DNA of 64,000 nt. It comes from Bacillota bacterium. GTDB taxonomy: Bacteria; Bacillota; Clostridia; Acetivibrionales; DTU013. Position numbers and translations under genes: made by a program. The stretch spans positions 1 through 64,000 of the forward strand of contig JAEYOP010000071.1 in NCBI GenBank assembly GCA_023411575.1, in the 5' to 3' direction. Position 1 is the first letter of the stretch; every line of letters begins with the position of its first letter. Shown here in pieces: positions 57,195 to 64,000 of this stretch. The notes under the pieces are model-generated. The model was not told the DNA's origin. It saw only the letters and a list, made by a program, of their open reading frames with translations, and made no database searches.

Positions 57195-59278
57195 TGATGG
57201 GGCTCGATGCCTCGGGATTTTGGCAGGAAAAGCAGGAAGGGAGGTTGAAGAGGTTGAAGTTCAGAGATGCATCCGTACCGATTATTGTAGTTGGAATCGT
57301 CATATCCATTATTTTGCCGATCCCGGGCTTTATTCTTGACGTGCTGATTGCAGTCAACCTGATGATCACGGTGATCATCCTGCTCAACACAGTCTACCTG
57401 AAAGAACCTCTGCAGCTCTCCATTTTTCCGTCCCTGCTGGTTATTACCACCATGTACAGGCTGATGCTGAATATCAGGGCGGCCTACCTGATCCTGGGGC
57501 ACGGAGAGGCGGGGGACGTCATAGCCGGGTTCGGCTCCTTCGTAGGCGGAAACGACCTCGTAGTCGGCTTTATCATGTTTGCGCTGATCATGATCGTAAA
57601 CTTCCTGGTTATTACCAGAGGCTCCGAAAGAGTGGCGGAGGTTGCCGCAAGATTCACCCTCGACGCCATGCCGGGCAAGCAGATGGCCATCGACGCCGAT
57701 CTGAACTCCGGACTGATCAACGACACCGAAGCCAAGGACAGACGAAAAAAGGTGCAGCGGGAAGCAGACTTCTACGGCGCAATGGACGGCGCCAGCAAAT
57801 TCGTCAAAAACGACGCGATTGCGGGCATTATCATAACGGTATTGAATATTGTCGGAGGCTTGATCATGGGGATGGTTTCCAGGGGCGAATCCTTCAACGA
57901 AGCCATCCAGACCTATACGATCCTGACGATCGGAGACGGGCTGGTCAGCCAGATCCCGGCCCTCATGATTTCGTCCGCCACCAGCATGATCGTCACAAGG
58001 GCCGCTTCCGATTCCGATATCAGCCAGGATTTCATAAAGCAGATTTTCAGCAATCCCAAGGTATTGTATCTGGCTTCGGCCATGAGCGCCATTCTGGCAA
58101 TCTTCCTGCCGACCATACCGTTCCTTCTTATGGCGGCGATTCTGGCGTTTCTCGCCTATAACGTATCAAACCAGCAGAAGGCGGCCATCAAGCAGGAAGA
58201 GGTCAAGGTCGAGGAAAGCGAAGTGGAAGAAATCCGCAAACCGGAGAATGTGGTGACCCTGCTCCAGGTGGACCCGATCGAGCTGGAATTCGGCTACGGC
58301 GTCATTCCGCTGGCCGACGTGAACCAGGGCGGAGACCTGCTGGACCGGGTCGTTATGATCCGAAGGCAGCTTGCCCTCGAATTGGGCATGATCGTGCCCA
58401 TTATCCGGCTGCGAGACAATATCCAGCTGGCGCCCAACGAATACCAGATCAAGATCAAAGGCGTTGAGGTTGCCCACGGCGACCTGATGCTGGACCACTA
58501 CATGGCCATGAATCCGGGCCTCGTGGAGGAGGAACTGGACGGCATAAAGACCACGGAGCCGGCCTTCGGCCTGCCGGCGATCTGGATCACCGAGAGCCAG
58601 AGGGACCGGGCGGAGATGCTGGGCTATACCGTTGTGGATTCGCCTTCGATCATTGCTACCCATCTTACCGAAATCATCAAGAAGTATGCCCACGAGCTGA
58701 CCGGAAGACAGGAAGTGCAGGTGCTGCTGGACAACATTAAGCAGAATTACCCGGTGATCGTCGAGGAGCTGATTCCAAAGCTCATGACCGTCGGAGAGGT
58801 CCAGAAGGTGCTGGCCAATCTGCTCCGGGAAGGCGTTTCCATAAGGGATATGGTCACCATACTGGAAACCCTGGCCGATTATGCGCCGGTCACCCATGAC
58901 CCCGACATGCTGACGGAATATGTGCGCCAGGCCATGGGCAGGGCCATCTCCAAAAAGTTCTTTACCGATGCGAAATCCAGCGTCATCACTTTGGATCCGA
59001 AGCTGGAGCAGATGATCATGGATTCGCTGCAGAAGACGGAAACCGGCTCTTACCTGACGCTGGAGCCGAACGTTACCAATACGATCCTGGGAAGCCTGTC
59101 CAAACAGGTGCAGAAGCTGATGCAGCTTGGACACCAGCCCATCGTGCTGGCCTCGCCGGTGGTACGGCTCTATTTCAAGAAGCTGGTGGACCAGACGATT
59201 CCGGGACTGATCGTGCTGTCCTACAACGAGCTGGATCCGAATCTGGAGATCCAGTCGATCGGAGTGGTAAGCGTCTAG
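57194..59278 (+). CDS. flhA: Flagellar export protein FlhA
   Basis: The 694-residue protein has eight membrane helices in the first half, with the conserved cytoplasmic loop RFTLDAMPGKQMAIDADLN near residue 155, and a C-terminal cytoplasmic domain (from about residue 345) that forms the docking ring for chaperones. It forms the export gate with FlhB. The ATG at 57194 overlaps flhB; a TTG near 57254 with GGGAGG upstream would give the common N-terminus KFRDASVPIIV and may be the true start. C-terminal GRQEVQVLLDNIKQNYPVIV is also conserved. Confidence 0.95.
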   Translation: MMGLDASGFWQEKQEGRLKRLKFRDASVPIIVVGIVISIILPIPGFILDVLIAVNLMITVIILLNTVYLKEPLQLSIFPSLLVITTMYRLMLNIRAAYLILGHGEAGDVIAGFGSFVGGNDLVVGFIMFALIMIVNFLVITRGSERVAEVAARFTLDAMPGKQMAIDADLNSGLINDTEAKDRRKKVQREADFYGAMDGASKFVKNDAIAGIIITVLNIVGGLIMGMVSRGESFNEAIQTYTILTIGDGLVSQIPALMISSATSMIVTRAASDSDISQDFIKQIFSNPKVLYLASAMSAILAIFLPTIPFLLMAAILAFLAYNVSNQQKAAIKQEEVKVEESEVEEIRKPENVVTLLQVDPIELEFGYGVIPLADVNQGGDLLDRVVMIRRQLALELGMIVPIIRLRDNIQLAPNEYQIKIKGVEVAHGDLMLDHYMAMNPGLVEEELDGIKTTEPAFGLPAIWITESQRDRAEMLGYTVVDSPSIIATHLTEIIKKYAHELTGRQEVQVLLDNIKQNYPVIVEELIPKLMTVGEVQKVLANLLREGVSIRDMVTILETLADYAPVTHDPDMLTEYVRQAMGRAISKKFFTDAKSSVITLDPKLEQMIMDSLQKTETGSYLTLEPNVTNTILGSLSKQVQKLMQLGHQPIVLASPVVRLYFKKLVDQTIPGLIVLSYNELDPNLEIQSIGVVSV

Positions 59279-59337
59279 ATAAGTTGCTATTGTTTATGGT
59301 ATGATAAAAGCGACAATATGTTGAAAAAGAGGGAAAT

Positions 59338-60579
59338 ATGAAGATTCGCCGTTACATGGCAAAAAACACGCAGGAAGCGATCTTGAAGGTCAAGATGGAT
59401 CTTGGCAGCGAAGCGCTCATCCTCAATACGCGAAAGGTGAAGCAGAAAGGCCTTCTTGGCCTGTTTGCCAAGCCCATGGTGGAAGTGCTTGCGGCCGTCG
59501 ATGAATACAATGGGGCAAAGACGGAAAGCGATGCGCAAAAACCGGCTGGAAAGCCCGCCAATACCAGCGAATCCGGTGATAAAATAAATTTCGACAAAAA
59601 AGAGGAAAAAATCGCTAATCTGGAGAATAAAATATCCAGTATGGAGGAAATCATCCAGAAGATCTACCAGCAGATGCAAACGGGTGAAAAGCCGAAAATT
59701 CAGGCGCCGCAAGTATCGCAGGCACCGCCGCCGCAGCAGGTGCGACAGGTCCCGGCAGGGGACAGGCTGGCGGAGGACCGGTCGGAGGCTTATTCCAAAA
59801 TACTGGGGATGTTTTACAGCAACCTGATTAAGAACGAGGTAGACGCGGATATTGCGAAAAAGATGGTGGATACGGCGGCATCCCGGCTTGGACCGGCGGC
59901 GGGCGTAAATGACGCCGCCGCGCAACTGTCGGGCATTCTTTCCGGAATTCTGGGAAAGCCGGAGACCATCCGGCCCGGCATGCCCGGGAAGCCCACCGTC
60001 GTGATTTTTGTGGGGCCTACGGGGGTGGGGAAGACCACCACGCTGGCAAAAATCGCGGCGAACTATCTGCTGAACCAGAAGAAATCCGTGGGCCTGATCA
60101 CCGCCGACACTTACCGGATTGCCGCCGTAGAACAGCTCAAAACCTACGCCGAAATCCTCGGGATACCCGTATCGGTGGTCTACACGGCAGCCGATATGAA
60201 AGAGGCCATCGGCCAGCACGCCGACAAGGAGATCGTCCTGATCGACACGGCCGGCAGGAGCCACAGGAACAAGGCCCAGTTTGAAGAGCTGAAATCGCTG
60301 ATTGCCGCGTCGGGGGCGGACGATGTCTACCTGGTGCTCAGCGCGACTACCAGCATACGCAATTGCAGGGAGATTTTGAACAGCTACGAGTTCCTGCACA
60401 ATTACAAACTGATCTTCACTAAAACGGACGAGGCTCCGGTGCAGGGCATCATACTGAACGTGAAGTATCTGACCGGGAAAAGCCTGTCGTATATTACCAC
60501 CGGACAGAGCGTGCCTGATGATATCGAAACGGCCAACATCGAGAAGATTACGAAGAATTTGATAGGGAGCGTCGGCTAG
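59338..60579 (+). CDS. flhF: Flagellar SRP-family GTPase FlhF
   Basis: The 413-residue protein has an N-terminal basic domain (MKIRRYMAKNTQEAILKVK), a Pro/Gln-rich linker (about residues 105-145), and an NG-type GTPase domain with the P loop VGPTGVGKTTTLAK near residue 223, DTYRIAAVEQLKTYAEIL near 257, DTAGRSHRN near 304 and the TKTDEA specificity motif near 361. FlhF positions flagella at the right cell site. AAGAGGG lies upstream. It is followed by flhG with no gap, the usual pair. Confidence 0.95.
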   Translation: MKIRRYMAKNTQEAILKVKMDLGSEALILNTRKVKQKGLLGLFAKPMVEVLAAVDEYNGAKTESDAQKPAGKPANTSESGDKINFDKKEEKIANLENKISSMEEIIQKIYQQMQTGEKPKIQAPQVSQAPPPQQVRQVPAGDRLAEDRSEAYSKILGMFYSNLIKNEVDADIAKKMVDTAASRLGPAAGVNDAAAQLSGILSGILGKPETIRPGMPGKPTVVIFVGPTGVGKTTTLAKIAANYLLNQKKSVGLITADTYRIAAVEQLKTYAEILGIPVSVVYTAADMKEAIGQHADKEIVLIDTAGRSHRNKAQFEELKSLIAASGADDVYLVLSATTSIRNCREILNSYEFLHNYKLIFTKTDEAPVQGIILNVKYLTGKSLSYITTGQSVPDDIETANIEKITKNLIGSVG

Positions 60580-61491
60580 ATGAAGGATCAGGCAGATAAA
60601 TTACGACAGGTGATAGATAATTTAAAGCTGAAGCAGGCGGTGAATCAGCTGGTGGCGCCCCAGATTCCCGTCAAGCGCACGGCCAGGGTCATTACGGTAA
60701 CAAGCGGCAAGGGCGGCGTCGGAAAGACCAACATTACGATCAACCTGGCGATCGCGTTAAGCGAGCAGGGACTTAGAGTGGTCATCCTGGATGCGGATTT
60801 CGGACTTGCCAATATTGATGTGTTGTTCGGGATCATTCCCCAGTACACGCTGCTGGATGTGATAAAAGGCAGGAAGAACATTCTGGAAATCCTCTCGGAC
60901 GGACCGAAAAACACGAAGTTCATTTCCGGAGGGTCCGGGGTGGAGGACCTGGTGAAGCTGGACCGGCAGCAACTCCTGAAGTTTGTGGAGAATATGGCGC
61001 TGCTGGACAAGCTGGCCGACATTATTATCGTGGATACGGGGGCCGGGCTTTCGGAGAACGTCATGAGTTTTATCATGGCAGCGGACGAGGTCCTGCTCGT
61101 GACAACGCCGGAACCGACGTCCATAACGGACGCTTATGCGTTGATCAAGATGGTTTCCAACAGGGACCGGACCAAGAAGATCAAGGTGGTGGTAAACAGG
61201 GCGGAAAGCACCGGCGAGGCAAACGATGTCATGAACAAGCTGACGCTGGTGGCGGAAAAATTCCTGAATCTGTCGCTGGAGCCTGCCGGCTATATCCTGC
61301 AGGACGATGCCGTCGTAAAGGCGGTCAAGCAGCAGCAGCCCTTCTCGATCGGTTTTCCGAGAAGCCAGGCGGCCAGGAATGTACGGGAGCTTTCCGCAAA
61401 GCTTATTGAGAACGGCCAGTCGGCCGATTCCACGGCAAATGCCGGTATCAAGGGCTTCCTGAACAAGCTGGTCGGGTTCATGAAGACTTGA
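60580..61491 (+). CDS. flhG: Flagellar number regulator FlhG (YlxH, MinD-like ATPase)
   Basis: The 303-residue MinD/ParA-type ATPase has the deviant Walker A TSGKGGVGKTNITIN near residue 47, DADFGLANIDVLFG near 85 and the ADEVLLVTTPEPTSITDAYA segment. It has a C-terminal region that may be membrane-associated. An N-terminal KLRQVIDNLKLKQAVNQL can stimulate FlhF GTPase activity, as described for the Bacillus homologue. Together they set flagellar number. It starts at the base after the flhF stop. Confidence 0.94.
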   Translation: MKDQADKLRQVIDNLKLKQAVNQLVAPQIPVKRTARVITVTSGKGGVGKTNITINLAIALSEQGLRVVILDADFGLANIDVLFGIIPQYTLLDVIKGRKNILEILSDGPKNTKFISGGSGVEDLVKLDRQQLLKFVENMALLDKLADIIIVDTGAGLSENVMSFIMAADEVLLVTTPEPTSITDAYALIKMVSNRDRTKKIKVVVNRAESTGEANDVMNKLTLVAEKFLNLSLEPAGYILQDDAVVKAVKQQQPFSIGFPRSQAARNVRELSAKLIENGQSADSTANAGIKGFLNKLVGFMKT

Positions 61492-61525
61492 GTGTACTTT
61501 GACAGTAACCTTCAGGGGGTAATCT

Positions 61526-62218
61526 ATGAAGTTGTCCGAACTAGAAATGGGGACGAAGCTCGAGCTTGAGCTGACGGATATCCAGGGCCAAAGGCTTGAA
61601 CCGATTCTGGTCAGCGAGCTGGAATGGTTTGCGGGGAAAAACGAGGCGGTCATAGCGGCCCCGATCTTCGAGGGGAGCGTAGTTCCCCTGCACATCGGCA
61701 CAATTATGAATGTTTACTTTATTAAAAAAAGGGAAAATGATATTCATCTGTATAAGCTGGAGGCCGAAGTAATGGCCCGGGAGACTTCCGAAAACCTTCA
61801 CCTGCTGAGAATCCGGATACAGGGGGAGCCGGAGAAGGTTCAGAGACGGGAGTACTACAGGCTGAGCTGTTCGGTGGAGGTGCGGTACAGAATTGTAGAT
61901 TACCTGAATGAAGTATATAATGAAAATATCGGCTTTAAAAGGACCTTTGCCCGTAACATCAGCGGCGGCGGCGTCTGCTTGCTGTTGGAGGACAAGGTGG
62001 AGGTGGGCAGCATCCTGGAATGTGAAGTTCACCCGGAAGGGGACCGGATGATCCGGTTCTTCGGGCAGGTGGTCCGGTACGATAAAAGCGAGCGCGAGGG
62101 AAGATTCAAGTACGAAGCAGGAATTGCGTATATAAGGATCAATGAAAGCGACAGGGAAACAGTAGTAAGATTTATATTCGAAGAGCAGCGAAAAATGCGC
62201 AAAAAAGGATTGATTTGA
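61526..62218 (+). CDS. ycgR: c-di-GMP-binding flagellar brake protein YcgR/YpfA-like (PilZ)
   Basis: The 230-residue protein has an N-terminal YcgR-type beta domain (residues 1-105) and a C-terminal PilZ domain. The c-di-GMP motifs are visible: QRREYYRLSC with the RxxxR arginines near residue 111, and the (D/N)xSxxG motif in NISGGGVCLL near residue 152. Such proteins slow or stop the motor when c-di-GMP is high. CAGGGGG precedes the ATG. It ends three bases before cheB. Confidence 0.92.
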   Translation: MKLSELEMGTKLELELTDIQGQRLEPILVSELEWFAGKNEAVIAAPIFEGSVVPLHIGTIMNVYFIKKRENDIHLYKLEAEVMARETSENLHLLRIRIQGEPEKVQRREYYRLSCSVEVRYRIVDYLNEVYNENIGFKRTFARNISGGGVCLLLEDKVEVGSILECEVHPEGDRMIRFFGQVVRYDKSEREGRFKYEAGIAYIRINESDRETVVRFIFEEQRKMRKKGLI

Positions 62219-62221
62219 TTC

Positions 62222-63304
62222 ATGGCGAAAAGCATCAGTGTACTTGTGGTCGATGATTCCGCATTCATGCGGAAGATTTTGACCGACATACTGGAAAGTG
62301 ATAATGAGATCAAAGTTGCGGCGACAGCCAAAGACGGCCGCGAAGCCCTTGAAAAGGTCAGGACCGTTTCTCCGGACGTTATTACGCTGGATGTCGAAAT
62401 GCCTGCCATGGATGGCCTTACTTGTCTGAAGGAACTGCAGAAAATTACGGATGTGCCGGTGATCATGCTCAGCGGCCTCACCACCAGCGGCGCAAAGGCG
62501 ACCATCGAATCCCTGGAGGCCGGCGCCATCGACTTTATCACCAAGCCGACAGGGCTGTTCGATATTGCGGGCGAGGCCAAAAAGAAGGAAATCATCGAAA
62601 AGATCCGGATGGCAAAGAGCGTCCGCAGGAAGGTCAGCAGAGCGATCCGGGCGGAAACGGCAAGGGTTGAGCCGGTCAGGCCCGTGGTTCGCACGGACCG
62701 GGAGAGCAAGCGGAGTACCGAACTGAAAACGCTGGTTGCCATCGGTACTTCCACAGGAGGGCCGAAGGCGCTGCAGGAGGTTATTCCCTACATACCGGGG
62801 GATATACCGGCGGCGGTGGTCATTGTGCAGCACATGCCGCCGGGCTTTACCAAATCCCTTGCGGACCGGCTCAATACCCTGAGCGATCTGTCCGTCAAGG
62901 AAGCGGAGCACGACGAGGTGATCAAGCCGGGATACGCATATATAGCACCGGGCGATTATCATATGGAGGTCCAGAAGACGGCAAAGGGCGTTCTGAAAAT
63001 CAAGCTGACGCAGGAGCCGCCCGTAGGAGGCCACAGGCCGGCCGTAAACGTGATGATGGATTCTGTTGCGGAAACCGGCTTCCGGAAGGTGATCGGCGTG
63101 ATCATGACCGGCATGGGGGCCGACGGAAGCAAGGGAATTGTGAATATTAAAAATTCAAATAAAGGCGTTATTATATCACAGGACGAGAAATCGTGCGTGG
63201 TGTATGGAATGCCGAAGTCGGCAGTCAATACCGGGGTAGTGGATGAGGTCGTTCCACTGAAGGACATCGCGGAAGTCATAGTCAAATATTTGGGGGTGGA
63301 GTAG
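62222..63304 (+). CDS. cheB: Chemotaxis receptor methylesterase/deamidase CheB
   Basis: The 360-residue protein has a receiver domain (phospho-acceptor D57 in VITLDVEMPA, acidic pair in VLVVDDSAFM) joined by a basic linker to the methylesterase domain. The active-site Ser is S177 in VAIGTSTGGPKAL, the catalytic His in VIVQHMPPGFTKS near residue 204 and the Asp in MTGMGADGS near residue 298. It removes methyl groups from chemoreceptors when phosphorylated by CheA. It starts directly after ycgR and ends one base before cheA. Confidence 0.95.
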   Translation: MAKSISVLVVDDSAFMRKILTDILESDNEIKVAATAKDGREALEKVRTVSPDVITLDVEMPAMDGLTCLKELQKITDVPVIMLSGLTTSGAKATIESLEAGAIDFITKPTGLFDIAGEAKKKEIIEKIRMAKSVRRKVSRAIRAETARVEPVRPVVRTDRESKRSTELKTLVAIGTSTGGPKALQEVIPYIPGDIPAAVVIVQHMPPGFTKSLADRLNTLSDLSVKEAEHDEVIKPGYAYIAPGDYHMEVQKTAKGVLKIKLTQEPPVGGHRPAVNVMMDSVAETGFRKVIGVIMTGMGADGSKGIVNIKNSNKGVIISQDEKSCVVYGMPKSAVNTGVVDEVVPLKDIAEVIVKYLGVE

Positions 63305-63305
63305 T

Positions 63306-64000
63306 ATGGACATGAGTCAATACTTGGAGATTTTTATCGAGGAGACCAGGGAGCATTTGCAGAGCCTGAATCAATGCCTGCTGAAAATGGAGAAGAGTCC
63401 GGAGGACAGCTCCATGCTGAACGAGATTTTCAGGGTTGCCCATACCCTGAAGGGAATGTCGGGCACAATGGGCTTCACCAGGATGTCAAGGCTGACCCAT
63501 GACATGGAGGATGTGCTGCATGCATTGCGCAGCAATGAAATAAAGACAAGCCCGAAACTGATCGATACGCTTTTCAAATGCCTGGATGCGCTGGACAGCT
63601 ATACGACCATGGTTGTCGAGACCGGCAGCGAGGGAACCGAGGAGAACCTGCCCATTATCCAGACGCTGGCCTCCATCATAAAAGGAGAGCCCCATGAGGC
63701 TCCGGCCGCGGCGCCGGCAGAAGCTCCGGCGGCTGCAGCGGGCAGTGCCGGCGGCGGCGAAACGGTCGGTACGCTGGCGCTCAACCAGTATGATATCGGC
63801 GTGATCAACAAGGCCGCGGACCTGGGAAACAATACATACCAGATTACCATCCGGCTCAACAAGGGCTGCGTATTGAAATCCGCGAGAGCCTTCATCATTT
63901 TCAAGACCCTGGAAAGGCATTCTGAAATCATCAAGTCGGAACCGAAGGTCGAGGACATCGAAGATGAAAAATTCGACTTTGAGTTTACGGTCGTCGTCGT
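63306..64000 (+). CDS. cheA: Chemotaxis histidine kinase CheA, N-terminal part (runs off the window)
   Basis: The open frame from ATG 63306 to the window edge gives 231 residues without a stop. The Hpt (P1) domain covers residues 1-105, with the phosphorylated histidine H46 in FRVAHTLKGMSGTMGF. An Ala/Pro-rich linker (about residues 123-150, EAPAAAPAEAPAAAAG) leads to the P2 CheY/CheB-binding domain (QYDIGVINKAADLGNNTYQI onward). GGTGGAG lies upstream. The dimerisation, kinase and CheW-like domains must lie beyond the right edge. It signals to the CheY and CheB encoded upstream. Confidence 0.95.
   Translation, partial: MDMSQYLEIFIEETREHLQSLNQCLLKMEKSPEDSSMLNEIFRVAHTLKGMSGTMGFTRMSRLTHDMEDVLHALRSNEIKTSPKLIDTLFKCLDALDSYTTMVVETGSEGTEENLPIIQTLASIIKGEPHEAPAAAPAEAPAAAAGSAGGGETVGTLALNQYDIGVINKAADLGNNTYQITIRLNKGCVLKSARAFIIFKTLERHSEIIKSEPKVEDIEDEKFDFEFTVVV

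Noticed and set aside
61541..63034. 497-codon minus-strand frame opposite ycgR and cheB
   Set aside because: Shadow frame; both plus-strand genes have clear catalytic or ligand motifs.

Overview
This window reads as a chromosomal segment of an endospore-forming, flagellated, Gram-positive anaerobe of the class Clostridia. The evidence is the spoIIGA-sigE-sigG-ylmC cluster, an Spo0E-like phosphatase, a Bacillus/Clostridium-type fla/che operon with FliY, FlbD/SwrD and FlhG, a DegS/DegU pair, and many TTG/GTG starts behind strong GGAGG-type ribosome binding sites. Base composition looks moderate (about half G+C by eye). Several gene neighbourhoods resemble those I remember from the Acetivibrio/Ruminiclostridium group, but I cannot name a species from the sequence alone.

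Layout. 1-3.6 kb: end of a CapA-like gene, a YgiT-type zinc-finger gene, bioY with a BirA operator, a 50-residue Spo0E-like gene, tRNA-Ala(CGC)-murG, a small hypothetical gene and tRNA-Lys(CTT). 3.7-11.9 kb: degS-degU followed by a Flp/Tad pilus locus (flp, tadE, cpaB, cpaE, cpaF, tadB, tadC). 12-18 kb: a homocysteine methyltransferase-like gene, then rlmI-like, MFS and LTA-synthase-like genes on the minus strand. 18-22.8 kb: a 5'-truncated murA, ftsQ, sbp, ftsA and ftsZ. 23-26.6 kb: the sporulation sigma cluster, ylmC/ymxH and nrdR. 26.7-28.6 kb: an ECF sigma factor with its probable DUF4179 anti-sigma partner. 28.7-38 kb: yifB(comM)-dprA, an AT-richer three-gene insertion (AraC regulator, secreted cysteine-hydrolase-like protein, FMN-binding lipoprotein), topA and trmFO. 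38.2-64 kb: one long, tightly packed flagellar/chemotaxis operon from flgB into cheA, which runs off the right edge.

How the genes work together. The last 26 kb encodes the flagellar basal body, the type III export gate (FliO/P/Q/R, FlhB, FlhA) with its ATPase (FliH/I/J), the hook and its length control, the switch (FliG, FliM, FliY), number/placement control (FlhF, FlhG), a c-di-GMP brake (YcgR) and chemotaxis signalling (CheY, CheB, CheA). The Tad locus encodes a second surface appendage, probably under DegS/DegU. It has the pilin, a pseudopilin, the ATPase, two membrane platform proteins and a receiver-MinD localisation protein, but no prepilin peptidase in this window. The division block supplies FtsQ/FtsA/FtsZ.

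I found no CRISPR array, insertion sequence, prophage, rRNA or obvious defence system. The least ordinary signals are the large palindrome between ftsA and ftsZ, the truncated murA, the half pterin barrel on the methyltransferase, the insertion between dprA and topA, and the 15-base tandem repeat that grows out of the topA stop codon. No stretch longer than 300 bases lacks a gene; the larger gaps (22813-23073, 33518-33757, 34229-34454, 37956-38203) hold the regulatory signals listed or nothing I can name.
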